The notes under the pieces were generated by a model that saw nothing but the letters and a program-made list of their open reading frames with translations, was not told the origin of the DNA and searched no databases. From NCBI GenBank assembly GCA_964606065.1, contig CAZSEX010000039.1:1-18357 (forward strand): a stretch of DNA of 18,357 nt, read 5' to 3'. This DNA is from JAFGHJ01 sp964606065. Lineage in GTDB: Bacteria > Hydrothermota > UBA3072. Shown piece after piece: positions 7,576 through 14,767 of the stretch (its first letter is position 1; each line of letters starts with the position of its first letter). A program made the position numbers and the translations under genes.

Positions 7576-7631
7576 GTAGCGTTGGGGCTCGTCCCCAACA
7601 ATCAATGACGGGGGATAAACCCCCGCGCTAC
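7576..7631. repeat. Structured palindromic element, three-way-junction fold
   Basis: An outer stem GTAGCG (7576-7581) / CGCTAC (7626-7631) encloses two perfect hairpins: TTGGGG-CTCGT-CCCCAA (7582-7598) and CGGGGG-ATAAA-CCCCCG (7609-7625). All three stems pair without mismatch in an otherwise AT-rich spacer, so the element is GC-rich and strongly foldable as single-stranded DNA or RNA. It resembles intergenic palindromic repeats of other bacteria. No transposase gene is nearby. Confidence 0.75.
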
Positions 7632-7775
7632 AGCATATCTTTGTGGCGTTGTGGCTAATATCTTCGAAAAAAACAAAAAGTTGACTGACAGTACTACAGA
7701 GAAAAACCAAAGATTATATGTCTATACAACCTAAAAAATTTATTTTGTTTTAACTAAATCCCAAATCCTGAAATT

Positions 7776-7806
7776 GGGACACAGATAAACGCAGATTAAA
7801 AAGAGT
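7776..7806 (+). repeat. Dispersed 'ACGCAGATTA' repeat
   Basis: GGGACACAGATAAACGCAGA followed by TTAAAAAG; shares CAGATAAACGCAGATTA exactly with 10007-10023. Confidence 0.7.
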
Positions 7807-7824
7807 TTTTTATTTGTTGTTCTC

Positions 7825-7857
7825 ATTCAAAATTCAAAACCCACAATTCAAAATTAT
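7825..7857 (+). repeat. AATTCAAAA short tandem repeat
   Basis: Three units (ATTCAAA, ATTCAAAACCCACA, ATTCAAA) of a low-complexity word repeat directly after the lamin-tail gene. Confidence 0.55.
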
Positions 7858-7866
7858 TTATTAACC

Positions 7867-9465
7867 TCACCTTCCCACTGAAACGATTGCCTTTTCAACA
7901 CTTCTCGCTCCACTATCCGAGTCTTCGATTAAGAGGAAAACTATGTATAAACCTGTAGTCACCACTTCACCTCTTTTATCTTTTCCGTCCCATATCCATG
8001 TTCCTTCTTCTCCACCATATACTTGCGAATTTTCCCGCAAAAGATGTCCCCTCCTATCATATATCCTCAGAGTTATTTCATTTCGCAAATAAGGAAGATT
8101 AAATGAAATAATGCTCGTTTCATGCTCTCCATCACCATCCGGAGTAAAATGCCGGGGCGTTACGGTAAGAGCAACATCGGTTCTTTTATACTCGGCAAAT
8201 ATGGAATTTACCGTTCCGGGCGTCCCGCCTTCAGGAACCGATTGTCCCCAATTGGTCTGGTTTTCGGACGGTATATCTGGATTGACCTTTTCTAACGAAA
8301 AATTTCTCTCGGCATCATTTTCGGAATAAAAAACCTCATCAAAAACAAACCCATTTTCATCCAACAAAATGACACTATCACCACTGTTAGAAAATGATAA
8401 ACTCGTTTCCGATACAAAAGAAGAAACCCTGCCATAATAATTCAAAAATGCAACTGAATCCGAAGCTATGATAACATACTCTCCTGAGCGAACTTCCATT
8501 CTTCTGGCAGAGACATCATCTATATAAAAAGAATCCAGAGAAAGCGTGTAATCGGATCTATTAAAAAGTTCTATCCATTCGGGAGGTCCGCTCGGACCAT
8601 ACATAATTTCATTTATAACGAGATCCGAAACTCCCTCACCTATCCTGATTCTCCTGAAAACAGTTTTTTCTATTAAATCGATTCCGATAACATAAAAACC
8701 TTCCATAGATACAGAAAAAGAAATCAGGCACGAAGAATCCTGAGAAACCTTTTCAAATTTAAAACTGTCCAATAATTCTTCGTTCTCGAAAATCCTATTT
8801 TGGTTCTTGTCATTAAAAATCTCTACCGTTCCCCTGAGTTCAACATCATAGGGATTAAACAAAAGAACAAATACCGTATTACCTTCCACCCAAAGAGAAT
8901 CCAGTAAAAAGTGGGGAGAAGAATAAATCGAATTCTTTCTTCCGGGCGTCGAACCAGAAGTATCTTCACAGCTCTGCCAATTCTCCGGAACATCACCGGC
9001 ATAAGGATAGACCCTCTCTACCGAAATTCCATCCCCCGAATTAAAAGGATGATAATAGGTAGAAATCGTATCGTCATCAGGAGAAATAAGCGCGATAGCA
9101 TCAGTAGTCGAAAGCCCATTTCCTATCGTGGTATTGCCGACTGTAAGCAAAACACAATCGGGCTTTCCGTAAGGCATATAATTTTCACCGGAATCAACAT
9201 ATTCAGGATCCATAATAAGAGCAAATTCTCCGGGCATCAGAAGGGTATTGGAATCACTCGAAAAAACACAAAAAGGAACGATTACATCTACGGCATCAAA
9301 ATCCGTAATTTTCCAGCCTTTCAAATCAACCGGGGTTGACCCCAAATTAAAAATCTCGATGAACTCATTTCTGTCCTCGGGAAATCCGGACCCGCTCGTC
9401 CCGAGAGGGTTTGACATCACCTCGTTAATACATACAAACGAAAAAAACAAAAACAGAAAATACAT
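7867..9465 (-). CDS. Secreted protein with two lamin-tail domains and a FlgD/gliding-type C-terminal module
   Basis: A 532-residue extracytoplasmic protein. Two lamin-tail domains are visible: the first (about 12-180) opens with INEVMSNPLG and closes with GSTPGRKNSI; the second (about 283-422) opens with VINEIMYGP and closes with GTPGTVNSI. Between them is a beta-rich linker (190-275). The C-terminus (432-532) has TPDGDGEHE (441-449) and RIYDRRGHLL...WDGKDKRGE...TGLYIVF, the FlgD-like / gliding-type Ig fold often found at the ends of surface proteins in the FCB group. The N-terminus is a very short hydrophobic stretch (residues 1-12) with no positive charge. An in-frame TGA three codons upstream prevents a longer signal peptide. 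A perfect TTGACA-N16-TATAAT lies eight bases before the ATG. The role is probably structural or surface attachment, but unknown. Confidence 0.85.
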   Translation of the reverse strand: MYFLFLFFSFVCINEVMSNPLGTSGSGFPEDRNEFIEIFNLGSTPVDLKGWKITDFDAVDVIVPFCVFSSDSNTLLMPGEFALIMDPEYVDSGENYMPYGKPDCVLLTVGNTTIGNGLSTTDAIALISPDDDTISTYYHPFNSGDGISVERVYPYAGDVPENWQSCEDTSGSTPGRKNSIYSSPHFLLDSLWVEGNTVFVLLFNPYDVELRGTVEIFNDKNQNRIFENEELLDSFKFEKVSQDSSCLISFSVSMEGFYVIGIDLIEKTVFRRIRIGEGVSDLVINEIMYGPSGPPEWIELFNRSDYTLSLDSFYIDDVSARRMEVRSGEYVIIASDSVAFLNYYGRVSSFVSETSLSFSNSGDSVILLDENGFVFDEVFYSENDAERNFSLEKVNPDIPSENQTNWGQSVPEGGTPGTVNSIFAEYKRTDVALTVTPRHFTPDGDGEHETSIISFNLPYLRNEITLRIYDRRGHLLRENSQVYGGEEGTWIWDGKDKRGEVVTTGLYIVFLLIEDSDSGARSVEKAIVSVGR

Positions 9466-9473
9466 TTTGATTC

Positions 9474-9501
9474 ATTATAGAAGAAAAACATTGAATGTCA
9501 A
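9474..9501 (-). promoter_or_regulatory. Consensus promoter of the lamin-tail gene, near-leaderless
   Basis: TTGACA (9496-9501) and TATAAT (9474-9479), both perfect, separated by 16 bp. Eight bases lie between the -10 box and the ATG at 9465, and no Shine-Dalgarno fits in the gap. Confidence 0.82.
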
Positions 9502-9581
9502 GAACTCTCCACACCAGTAAAAACGGAAAAAATTCCGCTTTATACCCATAAACAAATCACCAAATAGGCAAAAATAATTTA

Positions 9582-9902
9582 TGTGGAAAAGTTGTTAAAA
9601 AAGATTTCTATAAGCCATAAGCCATTGGCATATAAAACCTTATGCTATCGAACTTATCCACAAAGATTTAGTATAAATCCTTAATTATTAAGGTCTTAAC
9701 AGAAGTTCAATATTGGATTAACGAATACCTCTTTTTTTCTTTTTTTTTCGAAATTTTTCTCAAATGGAAATACTACATTGCTAAATCCTGAAATAAAACG
9801 ACTGGAAGCATAAAATTTCTTAAAAAAAATTTTTAGGATTTTCCATATAAAAATAAGCTTAGGAATTTTTACTTGCTCAAAAAGTTAAGAAATTGTGGAA
9901 AA
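9582..9902. other. Cluster of three DnaA-box-like sites in AT-rich DNA
   Basis: TTATCCACA at 9654-9662 is a perfect consensus DnaA box. TGTGGAAAA at 9582-9590 and 9894-9902 are one-mismatch boxes in the opposite orientation. Runs of T and A (9729-9760, 9821-9834) lie between them. The dnaA and dnaN genes are absent, so an origin role is only a possibility. Confidence 0.3.
9608..9633 (+). repeat. ATAAGCC short tandem repeat
   Basis: CTATAAGCCATAAGCCATTG: two full 8-base units and a partial third, another word-type low-complexity repeat. Confidence 0.5.
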
Positions 9903-9925
9903 CAAAATCGATCTCAGGATAATTG

Positions 9926-9961
9926 CACCGCAAAGACGCAAAGGTCGCAGAGAACAAAAAA
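9926..9961 (+). repeat. Dispersed 'CCGCAGAG' repeat, copy
   Basis: CACCGCAAAGACGCAAAGGT then CGCAGAGAACAAAAAAG: three tandem words of about 10 bases, aligned base for base with the copy at 7462-7496 apart from scattered substitutions. Confidence 0.75.
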
Positions 9962-10000
9962 GAAATTATGTTGATTTGCTTCCACCCGACTCCAGATATT

Positions 10001-10032
10001 AGGACGCAGATAAACGCAGATTATCAGGATTA
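10001..10032 (+). repeat. Dispersed 'ACGCAGATTA' repeat
   Basis: AGGACGCAGATAAACGCAGA followed by TTATCAGGATTA; tandem CGCAGATAAA/CGCAGATTAT units identical in the core to 7776-7806. Confidence 0.7.
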
Positions 10033-10077
10033 AAAAAATGTTTTATAATTAAAAAAAAGGAACGGGGGATGGGTGGT

Positions 10078-10110
10078 AATCTGAATGCATCCGAGTCAAT
10101 CTGCGTACTA
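10078..10110 (-). repeat. Dispersed 'ACGCAGATT' repeat, inverted copy
   Basis: On the minus strand: GTACGCAGATTGACTCGGAT followed by GCATTCAGATT. It faces the copy at 10001-10032 about 45 bp away. Confidence 0.6.
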
Positions 10111-10120
10111 TTAATAATTG

Positions 10121-10180
10121 TAGGGCAAACCCTCGATAGAATAGCTTCTCATTCCATCGGGTTAGCCTTCAGGTTTGCGG
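10121..10180. repeat. Palindromic element GCAAACC...GGTTTGC
   Basis: GCAAACC (10125-10131) pairs with GGTTTGC (10172-10178). A nested arm pairs AACCCTCGATAGAAT with ATTCCATCGGGTT apart from two bulges. The alternative pairings overlap, so the exact fold is unsettled. It begins TGTAGGGC, similar in style to the element at 7576-7631. Confidence 0.5.
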
Positions 10181-10346
10181 ACTGGTTGTCTTTAGACTAC
10201 TCTCGCCGTGCCACATGAACGAAATCGAAGGTTGAACGGTCTATTAAACCCCTGTGTTCGCACTGTAAAACAAAAAAAATACTAAGATAAAAATCTGCTT
10301 AACGGGTAGGGGATTTAAATTTTCCCTGAATCTACCGTAATGAGTT

Positions 10347-11345
10347 TTAGTTATCTAACAAAATATTGCTAAAACTCCACTGCAATTGAACCATTAGAAA
10401 GTTAATGTCAGGCATTTCGTTTTCGTAAACCGTTTTCTGCCCCTGAATCTGAAGAATAATCTGGGGTCGATCTTTTGCATCTCTAAGGATATTCCAGTTC
10501 AAACCTCCGATAATACGTTTGTGACCATCGTTTGCGATATCTGTGTTTATGTCCCACATATCAAATCTACCAACCATATCCAAGTCAATACCCATTAATT
10601 CTTTAAGCTTAAAGATAGGCATGACCATAAAACCGCTACTTTTAACATCGTCTTTATTTTGAAAAAGATGTTCATATCTCAACTCAAAAAAACCTTTAGA
10701 AAAACGCGCCAAACCTATAGCCGCAAATTTGTCCGCATCGGTTACGTGCAATACTGAGCCTCCGAAAGTAAAACCCGGAATAAGAGTGAGTCTTATGTTA
10801 CCCAAAAGTTCAGGATCAAGATCTAAATCACTACCTGTGGCGGTATAGCCTTCTCCGTTATAAACCCCAAAGCCATAAACGCCTTTGTCCTCAGGAAGCT
10901 TTCCAAGAAAAGCGATTCCGTAATCCGCGGATTTGGCGACACCTTCTCTTTCCTCCAGGACCTGTTCTATTGTAATGTATTCCCAATCGTAGCCGAAACC
11001 AAAATAATGTTGAATAATACCAGCGCTAATTTTACATTCCGTTATCGGTAAAACCTCTGCAAAATTGAGGTAGGCATACTTCACTCTAACACCGGCACCT
11101 GTGGTAGAAATCTCATCAGAAAAAAAGTCCAGATTAAATCTGCCATCTATTCTATTCGTAATAGTTGGTTCAATCCTGAAGTAACCTCTTTCAAGAGTAA
11201 ATTTACTATCGGTTACCTCATTATCTACAACCTCACTTGTGTATCTATTCCACAGCAGAGCGGACATTTTTGTCTCTCCGCCGATTAAACCGAAGGAAAC
11301 AACAAACACAAAAAAAATCAAATTTAGAACTTTATTCTTTGCCAT
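10347..11345 (-). CDS. Outer-membrane porin-like beta-barrel protein
   Basis: A 332-residue exported protein with a typical signal peptide (basic MAKNK, hydrophobic 7-21, small residues GGE near 22-24). The mature part alternates short amphipathic strands rich in Tyr, Phe and Gly with polar turns, for example YFRIEPTITNRIDGRFNLDF, VRVKYAYLNFAEV, YGFGVYNGEGY and FMVQLQWSF near the end, as in OprP/OprO-like (phosphate-selective porin) barrels of the outer membrane. Length and strand pattern fit a barrel, but the C-terminus (NILLDN) does not end in Phe. Specificity cannot be stated. An AAAGGAGG Shine-Dalgarno (11353-11360) seven bases before the ATG decides the start, in contrast to the leaderless neighbours. 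It is divergent from smc with an independent promoter. Confidence 0.75.
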   Translation of the reverse strand: MAKNKVLNLIFFVFVVSFGLIGGETKMSALLWNRYTSEVVDNEVTDSKFTLERGYFRIEPTITNRIDGRFNLDFFSDEISTTGAGVRVKYAYLNFAEVLPITECKISAGIIQHYFGFGYDWEYITIEQVLEEREGVAKSADYGIAFLGKLPEDKGVYGFGVYNGEGYTATGSDLDLDPELLGNIRLTLIPGFTFGGSVLHVTDADKFAAIGLARFSKGFFELRYEHLFQNKDDVKSSGFMVMPIFKLKELMGIDLDMVGRFDMWDINTDIANDGHKRIIGGLNWNILRDAKDRPQIILQIQGQKTVYENEMPDINFLMVQLQWSFSNILLDN

Positions 11346-11352
11346 AATGAAA

Positions 11353-11360
11353 CCTCCTTT
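11353..11360 (-). promoter_or_regulatory. Strong ribosome binding site of the porin gene
   Basis: AAAGGAGG on the minus strand with a 7-base spacer to the ATG at 11345. It shows that this genome does use Shine-Dalgarno initiation at selected genes. Confidence 0.85.
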
Positions 11361-11379
11361 AAATTTTCTATAGTTCTAC

Positions 11380-11407
11380 ATTTTAATAATTTAAAACAGT
11401 TCGTCAA
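11380..11407 (-). promoter_or_regulatory. Promoter of the porin gene
   Basis: TTGACG (11402-11407) and TAAAAT (11380-11385) on the minus strand with a 16-bp spacer. It gives a leader of about 28 bases carrying the AAAGGAGG site. Confidence 0.7.
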
Positions 11408-11432
11408 GTCTCCAATCACCGTACAATTCCTC

Positions 11433-11460
11433 TTGACTATTTCACTTGTTTTTATAAATT
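11433..11460 (+). promoter_or_regulatory. Promoter of smc, near-leaderless
   Basis: TTGACT (11433-11438), a 16-bp spacer and TAAATT (11455-11460); the ATG is at 11470 after nine bases. It is back to back with the porin promoter, the two -35 boxes being 25 bp apart. Confidence 0.6.
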
Positions 11461-11469
11461 ACAGCAGAT

Positions 11470-14400
11470 ATGCGCTTAAAGGAAATTAGATTATCAGGAT
11501 TCAAATCCTTCCCCAAAAAAACCTCATTCATGCTAAAAGAAGGTATTACAGCTTTTGTCGGTCCAAACGGTTGCGGTAAAAGCAATATAATTGATGCCAT
11601 AAAATGGACACTCGGCGAAACGAGTGTAAAATCCTTGAGAGCGGAAGGAATGGAAGACCTGATATTCACGGGTACTGAAACACGCCCTTCCGTGGGTATG
11701 GCGGAAGTTGCCCTGACTTTCGAAAACAGCGGAGGAATACCCACAGACTTCGATGAAGTAGAGATAAAAAGGCGATTTTTTAGATCGGGAGAAGGAGAAT
11801 TTCTCATCAACGACACTCCCTGCCGCCTCCGCGATATACAGGATCTGTTCGCAAATACAGGTTTAAAATCGGCTATTTTAAATCAGGGGATGGTCGAAGA
11901 TTTTCTTATATCTGATTCGGAGCTCCGCAGAGAAATCTTCGAATCGATTTCCGGAATAAAAAGATATAGAGCAGACAGGAAAGAAGCGCAAAACAAATTA
12001 AACTCCGTGTCCAACTCTCTGGAAAAAATAGAAATTTTATTAAACGAAAAAAGAAGTACCGCCCGTTCTCTTAAAACCGAAGCAAACAGAGCAAAAAGAT
12101 ATTATAAATACAAAGAAGAATTAAAAGAAAAATCGATTATACTGGCAAAAAATCAGTTGTTTGAAATAGAAAGCATATTAAAAGAAAAAGAAACACAAAA
12201 AGATGAAAAAAACAAAAAAATCGACGATATCAATAGTATTATAAATAAATGGGAAAGCGAGATAAAAATAGCCTCTGAGGAACTGAAAGAGAAAAGAGAA
12301 GAATACCGACAAGGAGGAAATGAAATACAGGATATTCAAGAAAATATTACATCATTAAGGGAGAAAAAAGCGGAAAATTCAGGTGAATTAAAACACATAG
12401 ATAATTTTACCAAAACCTTACCCGAGAATATCCCTTCTATAATAGAAAATTTAGAAAAAGAAAGGGACAATATAGAAGAAGCGGAAGAAAAGCTAAACGA
12501 AGAGATTCAAACTCACAAAGAGAAAATAAAAGAAACAGAAAAAGAATATTCCGAAATAACAAAAGAAATAGAAAGTTTAAAAGAAAAATCTATAACCCTT
12601 ACCGCAAAAAGTGAAGAACAAAATATACGTATTACTTCCTTAAAACAAAACGAAGAAGAATACAAAAAAGAAATCGAGAAAGAAAATTCAAAAATAAAAG
12701 AACTGATCTCATCTGCGAAAGAAATAGAGAATACATTAAAAAACAACACGGAAAAAATCAACGAACTTAATAAATTTATTGAAAAATATGAGAATGAAAA
12801 AACTTCCGTTTTGAAAAAACTCACTTCCCTTATATCCGAAAACGAAAAAACAAAGAAGGAAATAGAATTTTACAAAAACAGGAATATCGAAATATCGAAC
12901 GAGATTAAGAAAATAAACGCGAAGTTCGATCTGCATTCACTTTCCGATAATTTAGAAGTCAAAAAAGGGTATGAAGCGGCTATAGAAGCTATATTCGGAG
13001 AAAGAATAAAAAGCTCTGTTGTAAAATCCGGAATGGTAAAAGAAGTTCTGGATTTTATCAGAAAAGAATCGCTAAAAGGCGGGGCATTTGCTATAGAAGA
13101 CACAGGAATAACTTCACAAAACAGCGGATTTCCTGACGTTATTTCAGGAAAATACGCTAACTTTTTAAAAAAGGAGCTTTCCAGATATAATTTCGCGGAA
13201 ACTCTCGAAGAAGCTTTAGATAAAGCAAGAGAAAAAGGAGGATTCTGGGTAACAAAAAAAGGAGATGTAATAGCGGATAATTTTATTTTGCTCTCTAAAG
13301 ATAAAGAGGGAATTCTGGTAAGAAAAGCGAAAGAAAAGGAGCTCACCCTTAAAGAGAAAAAATATGAAGCAGAAATTAAAAAACTGGAAGAAAAAAGAAA
13401 CAATATTATAGAAAACATAAATCGTATTGAGAATGAACTTAAAAAGGAAAATACCGAAAGAGAAAAAATTACGGCAGAAAAAGCAAAATTCGAATTTGAA
13501 ATAAGTCGTATCGAATTTAAAATCGAATCTTTTAAAAACAATATCCAGGAAGGCAAAAAGGAAATTCAACGAATAAAAGAAACACTCGAGGAAGAAGACA
13601 AAAAAAATGAAAGTATCGAAAAAACACTTTACCTGGACTATAAAAAACAGGAAGAAATTAAATCTAAAAGAGAAAAAGCTGAAAAAGAACTCAGGGAAGT
13701 AGAAAAAAAGAAAGAAAAGGTAACTGACAGGGAAAGCGAACATCGGGAAAAAATAGGGAGATTAAAAGAAGGTCTTAGATTAATACAGCGGAAAAGCATA
13801 CTCGAAGAAGAAATAAAAAATTTAGACATAGAGATTAAAAAAGAAACCGGGAAATCTGAAGAATTAAAGAGCAAAAACAGTAAAATAAACGACAAAATAG
13901 AAAAGGAAGAAGAAACACTCGAAGAAAAAAAAGCAAAATATTCTTCCGCCAGGGAAGAAAGAAGTCAACTCGAAAGAGAAATAAACGATTTGAAAATTTC
14001 TCTCTCGGAAGAAAAACACAAAAAAGACAGCATTAAAAACAGCATGTTCAAAGAATATGGAATTGAAATAAGTGGAGAGAACGTAAAGATCGAAAATACC
14101 ATAGAAGAAGATATTGAAAAAATACAAAGAAAAATAGAAACTCTTTATCCTATAAATCCGCTTGCTCTAACTCAATACGAGGAAAAACAGGCTGAATTAG
14201 ATCAAATCGAAATCGAACGGTCCGATTTGATATCTTCAAAAAAAGATATAGAAGAAACGATACGGGAAATCGATACAAAAGCAAGAAGAGAATTCAAAGA
14301 AACAATTTTAAGCATCAGAAACGATTTTAAATCTATTTACAGTAAACTATCACCTGGGGGAGAATCCGATATAAGATTACCAAGTCAAAACATTCTCGAG

Positions 14401-14739
14401 TCCGATATAGAAATTCTTGTCCGCCCAAAGGGGAAAAAACTTAAAAGCATGGAACTTTTTTCCACCGGAGAAAAAACCCTTGCCGCCATCGCTCTTCTTC
14501 TTGCGATTATGAAAAAAAGGCAGTCTCCCATATACATTATGGACGAAATCGATGCCCCGCTTGATGAAAATAATATCGAAAGATTTAATGATATTTTACG
14601 AGAATTTTCAAAAAACGCTCAGATATTGATTGTAACACACAACAGAGCCACAATGGAACACGCAGATTTCATATACGGAATAACCATGGAAGAAATCGGC
14701 ATATCCACCTCCTTATCGATAGACGTCAATAAGATATAA
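11470..14739 (+). CDS. smc: Chromosome segregation ATPase SMC
   Basis: A 1089-residue SMC protein that compacts and segregates chromosomes as a ring-shaped dimer, normally with ScpA/ScpB (not in this window). Order: N-terminal head with GFKSF (10-14), Walker A GPNGCGKSN (31-39), the R-loop region KSLRAEGMEDLIFTG (54-68) and a Q-loop near NQGMVEDF (138-145); long coiled coil (about 170-485); hinge (about 487-600, including KGYEAAIEAIFGERIKSSVV); returning coiled coil (about 615-940); C-terminal head with the signature FSTGEKTLAAIALLLAI (about 996-1012) and Walker B IYIMDEIDAPLDE (about 1021-1033). The signature is STGE rather than the usual SGGE. The protein is about 80-100 residues shorter than common bacterial SMCs, mostly in the coils, and the two coils are of similar length. 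DUF192 follows after 28 bp. Confidence 0.96.
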   Translation: MRLKEIRLSGFKSFPKKTSFMLKEGITAFVGPNGCGKSNIIDAIKWTLGETSVKSLRAEGMEDLIFTGTETRPSVGMAEVALTFENSGGIPTDFDEVEIKRRFFRSGEGEFLINDTPCRLRDIQDLFANTGLKSAILNQGMVEDFLISDSELRREIFESISGIKRYRADRKEAQNKLNSVSNSLEKIEILLNEKRSTARSLKTEANRAKRYYKYKEELKEKSIILAKNQLFEIESILKEKETQKDEKNKKIDDINSIINKWESEIKIASEELKEKREEYRQGGNEIQDIQENITSLREKKAENSGELKHIDNFTKTLPENIPSIIENLEKERDNIEEAEEKLNEEIQTHKEKIKETEKEYSEITKEIESLKEKSITLTAKSEEQNIRITSLKQNEEEYKKEIEKENSKIKELISSAKEIENTLKNNTEKINELNKFIEKYENEKTSVLKKLTSLISENEKTKKEIEFYKNRNIEISNEIKKINAKFDLHSLSDNLEVKKGYEAAIEAIFGERIKSSVVKSGMVKEVLDFIRKESLKGGAFAIEDTGITSQNSGFPDVISGKYANFLKKELSRYNFAETLEEALDKAREKGGFWVTKKGDVIADNFILLSKDKEGILVRKAKEKELTLKEKKYEAEIKKLEEKRNNIIENINRIENELKKENTEREKITAEKAKFEFEISRIEFKIESFKNNIQEGKKEIQRIKETLEEEDKKNESIEKTLYLDYKKQEEIKSKREKAEKELREVEKKKEKVTDRESEHREKIGRLKEGLRLIQRKSILEEEIKNLDIEIKKETGKSEELKSKNSKINDKIEKEEETLEEKKAKYSSAREERSQLEREINDLKISLSEEKHKKDSIKNSMFKEYGIEISGENVKIENTIEEDIEKIQRKIETLYPINPLALTQYEEKQAELDQIEIERSDLISSKKDIEETIREIDTKARREFKETILSIRNDFKSIYSKLSPGGESDIRLPSQNILESDIEILVRPKGKKLKSMELFSTGEKTLAAIALLLAIMKKRQSPIYIMDEIDAPLDENNIERFNDILREFSKNAQILIVTHNRATMEHADFIYGITMEEIGISTSLSIDVNKI

Positions 14740-14767
14740 GCCTGTTAAAGAAGAGATAAAGAAGACA

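Larger units (their letters stand above)
7459..7866. other. Intergenic spacer between convergent genes, rich in repeats
   Basis: A 408-bp gene-free stretch between the plus-strand methyltransferase-like gene and the end of the minus-strand lamin-tail gene. It holds four different repeat types: CCGCAGAG (7462-7496), a structured GTAGCG element (7576-7631), ACGCAGATTA (7776-7806) and AATTCAAAA (7825-7857). No open frame and no classical terminator were recognised. Confidence 0.7.
9466..10346. other. Long gene-free spacer (881 bp): DnaA-box-like sites and repeats
   Basis: No credible reading frame on either strand. From left to right it holds the lamin-tail promoter, three DnaA-box-like nonamers (9582-9590, 9654-9662, 9894-9902) around AT-rich runs, an ATAAGCC tandem (9608-9633), a CCGCAGAG repeat (9926-9961), two ACGCAGATTA-type repeats (10001-10032 and, inverted, 10078-10110), and a palindromic GCAAACC element (10121-10180). 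The stretch 10181-10346 shows nothing I can name. Confidence 0.65.

Noticed and set aside
8911..9339. 142-codon plus-strand frame opposite the lamin-tail gene
   Set aside because: Ile/Arg-rich nonsense composition, antisense to a gene with clear domains and promoter.
9466..10346. Possible CRISPR array or transposon in the long spacer
   Set aside because: The repeats are degenerate, differently oriented and unequally spaced; there are no regular spacers, no cas genes and no transposase.
12513..14127. Several long open frames on the minus strand across smc (for example 12870-13556, 13216-13743)
   Set aside because: They are rich in Phe, Ser and Leu because they are antisense to Lys/Glu-rich coiled coil. 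They have no start signals or domain sense.
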